From positions 810,493 through 874,492 of the forward strand of contig KK211221.1 of assembly GCA_000621185.1 (NCBI GenBank): a DNA stretch of 64,000 nt. Direction: 5' to 3'. Both the position numbers and the translations under genes were made by a program. Under the pieces are notes generated by a model that did no database searches, was not told the origin of the DNA, and saw only the letters and a program-made list of their open reading frames with translations. Positions 46,145-53,442 of the stretch are shown here, in pieces. How positions within the stretch are numbered: position 1 is the stretch's first letter; every line of letters begins with the position of its first letter. The stretch comes from Franconibacter pulveris DSM 19144. GTDB taxonomy: Bacteria > Pseudomonadota > Gammaproteobacteria > Enterobacterales > Enterobacteriaceae.

Positions 46145-46984
46145 TTAACGCTGCTCCAGTTCGTCCAGTTCGCCATAGAGCGCGGCGATATGATGAATGC
46201 GCTGACGGCCTTCGCTCAGCGTGTTGTGCAGCACGGCGTTGGCCAGCAGATTAACGAGGCTCATCGCCCCGCTGTAGCTGTCGAAGGCAGACACGCTGTC
46301 GAGCGGCGTGGCGAGATGCCAGTGGGCAAGCCCGCTCAGGCCGCTCGCCTGCGGTTCGCTGATAAGCGCCACCGGGACGCCCTGCTGCTTCAACTGCGCA
46401 AGCAGCGGGCGGATAACGCGGGGCCGACGGCGAAACGCCACCACCACCACGCAATCTTCCGCGGTTAAATCCACCAGCTCTTCCGCCAGCGTCTGGCCCG
46501 GCTGCGGGATAAGCGTAACGCCGCCGCGGCTTTGCAAGAGTTGCTGGCGCAGATGCAGCGCCACTGGCGCGCTGTTGCGCAGGCCGAGAATAAAAACCCG
46601 GCGCGCGCTGCCAAGCGCGCCGACCACCCCGGCGAACTGCTGCGCGTCCAGCGCGTTCACCCATTGCGCCAGATTCGCCATCTCCTGCTTGTAGTGGCGC
46701 GCCAGCAGCGTGTTGCCCTGCACCGCGTCGCGGTTCTCCGCAAGCGGCATGCCGCTCTGGCGCAGTTCGCGCAGCTCTTCGCGCATCGCCTTATAACGAT
46801 CGTAGCCAAGGCGCTTAAAAAGGCGGCTTACCGTCGCTTTCGATACCCCACTAAGGCGGGCCAGCTCGACGCTGTTGTAGCTAATCAGGTCGTCGAAATG
46901 ATCCATAATGAAAGCCGCCACGCGCTGCTCCTGCACGGAAAGCTGGCTGTAGCAGGCGCGCAGGCGCTCGTCTAACTGTTGCAT
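46145..46984 (-). CDS. hpxU: RpiR-family regulator HpxU
   Basis: A 279-residue MurR/RpiR regulator: N-terminal helix-turn-helix (LSVQEQRVAAFIMDHFDDLI, SYNSVELARLSGVSKATVSR, LFKRLGYDRYKAMREELREL) and a C-terminal SIS sugar-isomerase-like domain (RRVFILGLRNSAPVALHLRQ; VVVAFRRRPRVIRPLLAQLK). It sits between hpxJ and hpxW, the place where HpxU is annotated in hpx clusters. A 10-bp inverted repeat in its promoter region shared with hpxW is the likely operator. Ligand unknown. Confidence 0.88.
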   Translation of the reverse strand: MQQLDERLRACYSQLSVQEQRVAAFIMDHFDDLISYNSVELARLSGVSKATVSRLFKRLGYDRYKAMREELRELRQSGMPLAENRDAVQGNTLLARHYKQEMANLAQWVNALDAQQFAGVVGALGSARRVFILGLRNSAPVALHLRQQLLQSRGGVTLIPQPGQTLAEELVDLTAEDCVVVVAFRRRPRVIRPLLAQLKQQGVPVALISEPQASGLSGLAHWHLATPLDSVSAFDSYSGAMSLVNLLANAVLHNTLSEGRQRIHHIAALYGELDELEQR

Positions 46985-47000
46985 GGCTGCTCCTGTAACT

Positions 47001-47034
47001 TTCGTTTCATCTTACCCTCGCACAATGAAACGAA
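47001..47034. promoter_or_regulatory. Inverted-repeat operator in hpxU-hpxW spacer
   Basis: TTCGTTTCAT (47001-47010) and ATGAAACGAA (47025-47034) form a perfect 10-bp inverted repeat with a 14-bp spacer. It lies 17 bp before hpxU and 12 bp upstream of the hpxW -24 element. A related half-site occurs downstream of the hpxJ promoter. Confidence 0.65.
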
Positions 47035-47045
47035 TACGGTCAACC

Positions 47046-47061
47046 TGGAACGGTTTTTGCC
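47046..47061 (+). promoter_or_regulatory. Sigma-54 promoter for hpxWXYZ
   Basis: TGGAACGGTTTTTGCC: GG and GC dinucleotides 10 bases apart; 10 of 12 conserved bases of TGGCACG-N4-TTGCW match. Predicted transcription start near 47072, about 28 bp before the hpxW ATG. Confidence 0.7.
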
Positions 47062-47099
47062 TCACTCCCTACCTGACTTGCCCATAAGAGAGCAACACG

Positions 47100-48683
47100 A
47101 TGCAAAGCAATATGGCCCCTTCCGGCATGGCGGTAACGCCGCATCACCTCGCCAGCGAAACCGCGCTTTCGGTGCTGCGCCACGGCGGCGACGCGATAGA
47201 AGCGATGGTAGCCGCCGCCGCGACCATCGCCGTGGTGTATCCTCACATGAACGGCATCGGCGGCGACGGCTTCTGGCTGATTGTGCCGCCGGAGGGCGAA
47301 CCGGTGGCGATAGACGCCAGCGGCGCGGCGGGTTCGCTCGCCACACTTGAGTGGTACGCTGACCATGCCGCCATTCCCCATCGTGGCCCCCGCGCGGCGC
47401 TGACGGTGCCGGGGACGATAAGCGGCTGGGATGAGGCGCTGAAGCTTTCCGCCCGCTGGGGCGGCGGGCGCTTGCCGCTGTCTCGCCTGCTTGCCGACGC
47501 CATCCGCTACGCCGCCGACGGCATTCCCGTTACGCTCTCCCAGGCGCACGCCACAGAGAATAAATACGCTGAACTGGTGGAGATGCCAGGCTTTGCGCAG
47601 ACCTTTCTCACCCGGGGCGAAACACCGCGCCCCGGCTCGCGTTTCTGCCAGCCGAAGCTTGCGCAAACCCTGACGCGGCTGACCACCGAAGGGCTGGAGA
47701 GCTTTTATCGCGGGCCGTTGGCAAAGCTGATGGCGCAGGAGATGGCGGAGCTCGGCATGCCGATAACGTACCAGGATCTCGCCGCTCACCGCGCCCGTCA
47801 GCGGGTGCCGCTGCGCCTGCACCACTCCCATGGCGAAATCTATAACATGACGCCGCCGACCCAGGGGCTGGTGTCGCTCGCCATTCTCGGCATCACCGAC
47901 CATCTGGATATGGCTCACGCCGACGAAGAGGAAACCGTACACCGCATCGTCGAGGCGACCAAAAAGGCGTTTGCGCTGCGCGATAAGTACATTACTGACC
48001 CGCGCCACGTTACGCTGCCGGTGCAAAGCCTGCTGGAGGCAGACAAGCTGGCGGCGCTGGCGGCGGAAGTGGACGACAACCGCGCCGCCGGATGGGGCGC
48101 CGGCAAAGGCCCGGGCGACACGGTGTGGATGGGAGTTATCGACAGCAACGGCATGGCGGTGTCGTTCATCCAGAGCATTTATCATGAATTCGGCAGCGGC
48201 GTGGTGCTGCCGCAAAGCGGCGTGCTGTGGCAAAACCGCGGCGCCGCCTTCAGCCTCGACCCGGCGCATTTACTGGCGCTCGCCCCCGGCAAACAGCCAT
48301 TCCACACGCTCAACCCCGCCGCCGCCCGGCTGGCGGATGGCCGCACGCTGGTTTACGGCTCCATGGGCGGCGACGGCCAGCCGCAAACTCAGGCCGCCAT
48401 TTTCACCCGCCATGTGATTCAGGGGATGGGATTGCAGCAGGCGGTAAGCGCGCCGCGCTGGCTGCTCGGACGTACCTGGGGCCAGGCGAGCGATAGCCTC
48501 AAGCTTGAAGGGCGCTTCAGCGCGCAGACCTTCCAGCGGTTGCGTGAGCTGGGCCATGAGGTGGAAGCGCTGCCCGACTTCAGCGAGGCGGTGGGCCACG
48601 CGGGGGCGATTGTTCGCCATACCAACGGCATGCTGGAAGGCGCCTTCGACCCGCGCAGCAACGGCAGCGCCGCCGGATTTTAA
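47100..48683 (+). CDS. hpxW: Gamma-glutamyltransferase-like oxamate amidohydrolase HpxW
   Basis: A 527-residue Ntn-hydrolase of the gamma-glutamyltransferase family: ASETALSVLRHGGDAIEAMV, VYPHMNGIGGDGFWLIVPPE, HMNGIGGDGFW being the large-subunit core, and a predicted autocleavage Thr in GPGDTVWMGVIDSNGMAVSF, then SMGGDGQPQTQAAIFTRHVI. No signal peptide, so unlike Ggt it acts in the cytoplasm. In hpx clusters this protein is assigned oxamate amide hydrolysis to oxalate; the reaction is from family annotation. It heads the operon hpxWXYZ (9 bp to hpxX) behind a sigma-54 promoter. Confidence 0.88.
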   Translation: MQSNMAPSGMAVTPHHLASETALSVLRHGGDAIEAMVAAAATIAVVYPHMNGIGGDGFWLIVPPEGEPVAIDASGAAGSLATLEWYADHAAIPHRGPRAALTVPGTISGWDEALKLSARWGGGRLPLSRLLADAIRYAADGIPVTLSQAHATENKYAELVEMPGFAQTFLTRGETPRPGSRFCQPKLAQTLTRLTTEGLESFYRGPLAKLMAQEMAELGMPITYQDLAAHRARQRVPLRLHHSHGEIYNMTPPTQGLVSLAILGITDHLDMAHADEEETVHRIVEATKKAFALRDKYITDPRHVTLPVQSLLEADKLAALAAEVDDNRAAGWGAGKGPGDTVWMGVIDSNGMAVSFIQSIYHEFGSGVVLPQSGVLWQNRGAAFSLDPAHLLALAPGKQPFHTLNPAAARLADGRTLVYGSMGGDGQPQTQAAIFTRHVIQGMGLQQAVSAPRWLLGRTWGQASDSLKLEGRFSAQTFQRLRELGHEVEALPDFSEAVGHAGAIVRHTNGMLEGAFDPRSNGSAAGF

Positions 48684-48692
48684 GGAGAGAAA

Positions 48693-48878
48693 ATGAACGA
48701 AACTTTCGACTGGCCGGCTTACATCCGGCTGATGGAACAGCTGCTGGCCGTGCCGCTGGACGATGCACGACGCGCCGAGCTTGAAACCCAGCTTTCCCGC
48801 ATCGCCAGCATGGCCGCGCCGCTGCTCGCCTTCCCGCTGGACCAGCGCCAGGAAGTAGCGGGAGTGTACCGGCTATGA
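48693..48878 (+). CDS. hpxX: Oxalurate catabolism protein HpxX (DUF4089)
   Basis: A 61-residue protein: WPAYIRLMEQLLAVPLDDAR, RAELETQLSRIASMAAPLLA, FPLDQRQEVAGVYRL. This is the DUF4089 pattern, small helical proteins encoded next to AtzE-type amidases, similar in size to GatC-like partner subunits. It overlaps hpxY by 4 bp (ATGA), so it probably works as a stabilising subunit of that amidase. AAGGAG precedes the ATG. Confidence 0.85.
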   Translation: MNETFDWPAYIRLMEQLLAVPLDDARRAELETQLSRIASMAAPLLAFPLDQRQEVAGVYRL

Positions 48879-50251
48879 GTTTATCCATTAAGGCTATCCG
48901 TGAAGGGCTGGCGCAGGGCCATTTTTCCGCCGCCGAACTGGCGCGACAGACGCTTGCCGCCATTGAGCGAAACAACCCGGCGGTGAACGCGTTCACGCAC
49001 GTTTCGCAGGAGAGAATGTTGCAGGAGGCGGCGCGCGTCGACCAGCTTCGCGCGCAGGGCCAGCCGCTGCCACCGCTTGCCGGCGTGCCTTACGCTGTAA
49101 AAAATCTCTTCGACATCGACGGCGTAACCACACTTGCGGGCGCGGCGCTTTTCAGCCAGCAGCCGCCCGCGGCGAAAGACGCGTTCGCCGTCTCGCAACT
49201 ACGCCGCGCGGGGGCGCTGCTCGGCGGGGCGCTGAACATGGACGCTTACGCTTACGGCTTTACCACCGAGAACAGTCATTATGGCGCCACGCATAACCCG
49301 CACGACCTGACGCGAGTGGCGGGCGGCTCCTCGGGCGGCTCCGCGGCGGCGGTGGCGGCCGGGATGGTGAACTTTACGCTCGGCACCGACACCAACGGCT
49401 CCATACGCGTGCCCGCCTCGCTGTGCGGCGTGCTGGGGTTGAAACCCACTTTCGGACGCCTTTCGCGCAGCGGCAGCGTGCCGTTTGTCGCAAGCCTTGA
49501 CCACATCGGCCCGCTGGCGCGTTCAGCGGAAGACCTGGCGCAGGTTTACGACGCGCTGCAGGGCGCGGATGAGACAGACCGCTTTCAGTCGCCCCGCCCG
49601 GTTGAACCGGCGGCAACGCGGCTTGCAGCAGAGACGCCGTTGCGCTGCGCCGTGCTGACAGGCTACTTCGATACCTGGAGCGATGAAGACGCGCGCACGG
49701 CGGTGGCGCAGGTGGCGAAAGCGCTCGGCGCCCAGGAAACGCTGACGCTGCCGGAAGCGGAGCTGGCGCGTCAGGCGGCGTTTTTGCTGACCGCCGCCGA
49801 GGGAGGAAATCACTATCTGCCGCAGCTTCGAACCGAGCCGCACCGCTTTGAACCCAACTCCCGCGAACGCCTGCTGGCGGGCGCGATGACCCCTTCAGCC
49901 TGGTACACGCAGGCGCAGCGTTTTCGCGGCTGGTTTCGCGACCAGACGCTGGGGCTGTTCGATAATGTCGACCTGCTGCTGGCCCCCGCCACGCCCTGCT
50001 GCGCAACGGAAATCGGCGCGGCGACAATGCGTATCAACCATACCGATTTGCCAGTCAAAGCGAGCATGGGAATGCTGGCGCAGCCCATCTCGTTTCTTGG
50101 CCTGCCGGTCGTTACCGTACCGGTGATGACCGCGAAGGGGTTGCCCATCGGCGTGCAGCTTATCGGGGCGCCGTGGCGGGAGGCGACATGTTTGCAGGCG
50201 GCGAAACAACTTGAAAATTTGGGTGTGGTCAACGTGGAGGTGAAGAGATGA
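48875..50251 (+). CDS. hpxY: AtzE-family amidase HpxY
   Basis: A 458-residue amidase-signature enzyme. The Ser-cisSer-Lys triad is visible: LAGVPYAVKNLFDIDGVTTL (Lys), RVAGGSSGGSAAAVAAGMVN (cis-Ser) and LGTDTNGSIRVPASLCGVLG (nucleophile Ser). AtzE-like amidases are associated with oxalurate/ureide amide cleavage in hpx clusters. It overlaps hpxX at its start and hpxZ at its end by 4 bp each. Exact substrate is inferred: oxalurate is the expected compound, because no oxamate carbamoyltransferase is present here. Confidence 0.88.
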   Translation: MSLSIKAIREGLAQGHFSAAELARQTLAAIERNNPAVNAFTHVSQERMLQEAARVDQLRAQGQPLPPLAGVPYAVKNLFDIDGVTTLAGAALFSQQPPAAKDAFAVSQLRRAGALLGGALNMDAYAYGFTTENSHYGATHNPHDLTRVAGGSSGGSAAAVAAGMVNFTLGTDTNGSIRVPASLCGVLGLKPTFGRLSRSGSVPFVASLDHIGPLARSAEDLAQVYDALQGADETDRFQSPRPVEPAATRLAAETPLRCAVLTGYFDTWSDEDARTAVAQVAKALGAQETLTLPEAELARQAAFLLTAAEGGNHYLPQLRTEPHRFEPNSRERLLAGAMTPSAWYTQAQRFRGWFRDQTLGLFDNVDLLLAPATPCCATEIGAATMRINHTDLPVKASMGMLAQPISFLGLPVVTVPVMTAKGLPIGVQLIGAPWREATCLQAAKQLENLGVVNVEVKR

Positions 50252-50631
50252 ACAGGGATAATATCGATCGCCCGGCGGTGTTAAACGAAGTTCGCGCCGC
50301 CTTTTATCGCTACGAAGAGGCGCTGGTCACGAATGATGTGGCGACGCTGGATGCGCTTTTCTGGGTGGACGAGCGCACGGTACGCTACGGCGCGACGGAA
50401 AACCTGTATGGCATTGAGCAAATCCGCGCGTTTCGCGCGGCGCGCCCTTCGCAGGGCTTAGACCGGACGTTGCGCAATACCACCATCACCACCTTCGGCG
50501 ACGAGATGGCGGTCGCCAGCACCGAGTTCACCCGCGAAGGCAGCGATCGCATCGGCCGTCAGATGCAGACGTGGGTGAAGTTTCCGTTCGGCTGGCGCAT
50601 TGTGGCCGCGCATGTGAGTTTGATGGAATAG
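50248..50631 (+). CDS. hpxZ: Oxalurate catabolism protein HpxZ (DUF3225, SnoaL-like)
   Basis: A 127-residue SnoaL-like protein: RAAFYRYEEALVTNDVATLD, ALFWVDERTVRYGATENLYG, RTLRNTTITTFGDEMAVAST and GRQMQTWVKFPFGWRIVAAH. This is the DUF3225/HpxZ pattern. The fold often binds small molecules; no catalytic residue can be named with confidence. Last gene of hpxWXYZ, overlapping hpxY by 4 bp. GC-rich palindromic repeats follow in the spacer to puuE. Confidence 0.88.
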   Translation: MNRDNIDRPAVLNEVRAAFYRYEEALVTNDVATLDALFWVDERTVRYGATENLYGIEQIRAFRAARPSQGLDRTLRNTTITTFGDEMAVASTEFTREGSDRIGRQMQTWVKFPFGWRIVAAHVSLME

Positions 50632-50647
50632 CGGCGTTTCGCTGCGG

Positions 50648-50880
50648 CCCCTCACCCTAACTCTCTCCCCATGGGGAGAGGGAAACGGTATGCGCCGTTG
50701 GTCAGGGCACTTTCACCGCGCTTAGGCTAAAAACCGTATCCATAAAGCCAAGCTGCTTTCCGGCGCCCCTCACCCCAGGGGAAAGGGAACCCGGGTTTCG
50801 CCGCTCTACACGCGCCTTTCACACATCCGCAAAGCTGACCGACTCCCTCTCCCCGCCGGGGAAAGGGCCGGGGTGAGGGG
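50648..50880. repeat. GC-rich palindromic intergenic repeats (three units)
   Basis: Three hairpin units: 50648-50685 (CTCACCCTAACTCTCTCCCC / ATGGGGAGAGGG), 50764-50792 (CCCCTCACCCCAGGGGAAAG core) and 50842-50880 (ACTCCCTCTCCCCGCCGGGG ... CGGGGTGAGGGG). Related to the units at 33094-33203. They lie between the convergent hpxZ and puuE genes, where they may terminate or protect transcripts. Confidence 0.65.
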
Positions 50881-51834
50881 CTACTTCGCGTAGGGGTGCG
50901 TTTTCAGCCAGTGGTCGGCGATATCCTGGCGGCGGCAGACCCACACGCGGTCGTGGCTCTGCACATAGTCCAGAAAACGCTGCAACGCGCGAAAACGCCC
51001 CGGCCGACCCAGCAGGCGGCAGTGCATGCCCACCGACATCATCTTCGGCGCGGTCTCCCCTTCGGCATACAGCACGTCGAAACTGTCCTTCAGATAGGTA
51101 TAAAACTGCTCGGCGGTGTTGAAACCCTGGGCAGTGGCGAAGCGCATGTCGTTAGCATCCAGCGTGTAGGGGATGACCAGATGCGGCTTGCGGCCGCCAT
51201 CTTCGCACTCCACCTCCGTCCAGAACGGCAGGTCGTCGCCGTAATAATCGCTGTCGTACTGAAACCCGCCCTGCTCCACCACCAGCCTGCGGGTATTGGG
51301 GCTGTCGCGCCCGGTGTACCAGCCGAGCGGCTTTTTGCCAAACAGGGTCTCCAGCGTGTCGATGGCCTGACGCAGGTGCGCGCGCTCCTCTTCCACGCTC
51401 ATATGTTGATAGTGGATCCAGCGCCAGCCGTGGCTCACCACGTCGTAATCCGCCGCTTTGATCGCCTCGACAATCGCCGGGTTGCGGGCAAGCGCCATAC
51501 CCACGCCGAAGATAGTCATCGGCAGGCCCCGGCGTTGGAACTCTTCATGGATGCGCCAGAAGCCCGCGCGGGAGCCATATTCATAGAGCGAGTCCATCGA
51601 CATATGGCGATCCGGGTAGCTTGCCGCGCCGATGATATCGGAGAGAAACTGCTCGGAGCCGCTGTCGCCATGCAGCACATGGTTCTCGCCTCCCTCTTCG
51701 TAATTCAACACAAACTGCACGGCGATGCGCGCCTCTCCCGGCCAGCGGGCATGGGGCGGTTTGCCTGCATAGCCCAGCATATCTCGCGGGTAAGCTTCAT
51801 TCAGGTGATGGCGGTGATCCGGTACAGTTTGCAT
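50881..51834 (-). CDS. puuE: Allantoinase PuuE (polysaccharide-deacetylase fold)
   Basis: Metal-independent allantoinase converting allantoin to allantoate; called hpxB in Klebsiella. The 317-residue protein has the PuuE landmarks VQFVLNYEEGGENHVLHGDS, YEYGSRAGFWRIHEEFQRRG, SHGWRWIHYQHMSVEEERAH and GWYTGRDSPNTRRLVVEQGG. It is the last of three genes with hpxA (13 bp gap) and hpxS. The fused protein 6 kb away takes the product further. Confidence 0.93.
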   Translation of the reverse strand: MQTVPDHRHHLNEAYPRDMLGYAGKPPHARWPGEARIAVQFVLNYEEGGENHVLHGDSGSEQFLSDIIGAASYPDRHMSMDSLYEYGSRAGFWRIHEEFQRRGLPMTIFGVGMALARNPAIVEAIKAADYDVVSHGWRWIHYQHMSVEEERAHLRQAIDTLETLFGKKPLGWYTGRDSPNTRRLVVEQGGFQYDSDYYGDDLPFWTEVECEDGGRKPHLVIPYTLDANDMRFATAQGFNTAEQFYTYLKDSFDVLYAEGETAPKMMSVGMHCRLLGRPGRFRALQRFLDYVQSHDRVWVCRRQDIADHWLKTHPYAK

Positions 51835-51847
51835 CCTTAGTATCCTC

Positions 51848-52585
51848 TTAGCTCAGCATTTCAAAACAGCCGGTGAGCGGCTTTTTGTTGGGATACGCGA
51901 GGTCGCCGTGTTTACTGGTGCCAAGACCGAGCGACAGCAGGGATTCCACCATTTTCACCGCCGCCGTTACGCCGTCGATGACCGGAATGCCAAGCTCGGC
52001 GGTCAGCTCGCGGGCAAGGTTCGCCATGCCGCCGCAGCCGAGCACAATCGCCCCGCTGTTGTCTTCGTTCTTCGCCTGTATACAACGCTCGCGTACTTTC
52101 TGCTGAGCAAGACCCGTGCCATCTTCAAGCGCCAGCACCGGTAAATCGATGGCGTGCAGCGCCGCGCAGTGGTGTTCAAAGCCATACTGGCGCAATAAAT
52201 GGCGGGCGATGATGACCGTGCGCGGCAGCGTGGTGACCACAGAAAAACGCGTCGCCACCAGCGTCGCCACGTGCATGGCCGCCTCGGCGATGCCAATCAC
52301 CGGCCCTTTCGCCAGCTCCCGCGCCGCCAGCAGCCCCGGGTCGCCAAAGCAGGCGATAATATGCCCGTCGACGCCCTGCGCCTGACCGCGCTTTATCTGC
52401 TCAAGCACCCCGACGGCGGCGATAGCTTCATCGAAATGCCCTTCGATGGACTCCACCCCTTGCGTCGGGCAAACCGCCAGAATTTCCGTGCCTGGCATGG
52501 CGACAGCGCGGGCCGCCTCGCCGATGGTGCGCGTCATCTCAACGCTGGTGTTGGGGTTGATAACTTGTATACGAAAACCGCTCAT
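51848..52585 (-). CDS. hpxA: Allantoin racemase HpxA
   Basis: Interconverts (S)- and (R)-allantoin so that PuuE can use either. 245-residue Asp/Glu/hydantoin-racemase-family protein: IQVINPNTSVEMTRTIGEAA, DGHIIACFGDPGLLAARELA (first catalytic Cys in ACFGD) and AIVLGCGGMANLARELTAEL (second Cys in LGCGG). It overlaps hpxS by 4 bp upstream and is followed by puuE. The two cysteines are the general acid/base pair. Confidence 0.92.
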   Translation of the reverse strand: MSGFRIQVINPNTSVEMTRTIGEAARAVAMPGTEILAVCPTQGVESIEGHFDEAIAAVGVLEQIKRGQAQGVDGHIIACFGDPGLLAARELAKGPVIGIAEAAMHVATLVATRFSVVTTLPRTVIIARHLLRQYGFEHHCAALHAIDLPVLALEDGTGLAQQKVRERCIQAKNEDNSGAIVLGCGGMANLARELTAELGIPVIDGVTAAVKMVESLLSLGLGTSKHGDLAYPNKKPLTGCFEMLS

Positions 52586-53301
52586 AACTGCGCCTCCGCC
52601 TTGCCAAACAGGCGGGTGAAATCCGCCAGGGTTTCTCCACTGCGTTCAAAGCAGAGGCTTTCTACAATGTGGGTGAAATGGTGCGCCAGCGCGTCCGTCA
52701 GCCCGGTGAGATCTTTTTCGCGCAGCAGATCGATAAGCTTTTCGTGATCGTCGCAACGACAGCCGCGCTGCCAGGGCGATCCCCATGCGGCGATAACGAG
52801 TGAGGAGCGCTGGGTAAGGCTTGTCACCATCTCCGTTAGTACGGCGTTACCGGAGATAGCCTGTAGCTGAATATGAAAAGCGGCGGAGTGGCGAATCGCC
52901 GCCGGGCCGTCGCCTTCGCGGTGCGCCTGCTCTTCCAGCGCCACGACCTTTTCCAGCCCCGCCAGATGAGGCGGCTGAAGGCGGGCAAGCACGTGCGGCA
53001 GGTTAGCGCACTCAATGACGCTGCGGGTCTGAAAGATAGCTTTTGACGCTTCCACCGTGGGGCTGGCGACAAATGCACCACGCCTGGGCGTCATTTCGAT
53101 CATTTGCACCGCCGCAAGGCGCGTCAGCACTTTACGGATGCCGGTGCGGCTAACGCCAAACACCTCCGCCAGCGCCTCTTCCGGCAGTTTGCAGCCCGGC
53201 GGCAGCTGGTGCTCGACAATCGCATTCAGCAACGAGTGCCAGATATGCGCTTCTTTATCCGGTAATTCCTGCGGGGCGCTTAAGCCCGTTTCACGCTTCA
53301 T
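52582..53301 (-). CDS. hpxS: GntR-family regulator HpxS
   Basis: A 239-residue FadR/VanR-subfamily GntR regulator: winged helix with LPEEALAEVFGVSRTGIRKV near residues 39-58 and MTPRRGAFVASPTVEAS, then a helical FCD ligand-binding domain (FQTRSVIECANLPHVLARLQ; HEKLIDLLREKDLTGLTDAL, AHHFTHIVESL with metal-binding His). It is divergent from the NCS1 permease gene, with two TTGTAnACAA palindromes between. It is first in the hpxS-hpxA-puuE operon, so it probably regulates itself and the permease in response to allantoin or a related ureide. Confidence 0.9.
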   Translation of the reverse strand: MKRETGLSAPQELPDKEAHIWHSLLNAIVEHQLPPGCKLPEEALAEVFGVSRTGIRKVLTRLAAVQMIEMTPRRGAFVASPTVEASKAIFQTRSVIECANLPHVLARLQPPHLAGLEKVVALEEQAHREGDGPAAIRHSAAFHIQLQAISGNAVLTEMVTSLTQRSSLVIAAWGSPWQRGCRCDDHEKLIDLLREKDLTGLTDALAHHFTHIVESLCFERSGETLADFTRLFGKAEAQL

Positions 53302-53334
53302 TTATAGCTCCCGTCTATGGTCGGCTTTCACTTC

Positions 53335-53366
53335 TTGTATACAACAAATAATTCTCTTGTACACAA
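53335..53366. promoter_or_regulatory. Paired HpxS operator candidates
   Basis: TTGTATACAA (53335-53344, perfect palindrome) and TTGTACACAA (53357-53366, one mismatch) lie 22 bp apart centre to centre, two helical turns, between hpxS and the NCS1 gene and just upstream of the latter's -24 element. The form fits FadR-subfamily GntR sites. Confidence 0.65.
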
Positions 53367-53378
53367 AAAAGAAAAACC

Positions 53379-53394
53379 TGGCCTGGTTCCTGCA
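53379..53394 (+). promoter_or_regulatory. Sigma-54 promoter for the NCS1 permease
   Basis: TGGCCTGGTTCCTGCA: GG and GC dinucleotides 10 bases apart; T-G-G-C and T-G-C-A ends fit TGGCACG-N4-TTGCW, mismatches at three inner positions. Predicted start near 53406, about 37 bp before the ATG at 53443. Confidence 0.6.
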
Positions 53395-53442
53395 AAGACA
53401 ATGGCAGACATTTCGTCGCCATTGTTCAGAGGAGCAGATTCC

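Noticed and set aside
47040..48269. Minus-strand 409-codon frame opposite hpxW
   Set aside because: It would run over the hpxW promoter and coding region; composition is that of an antisense shadow.
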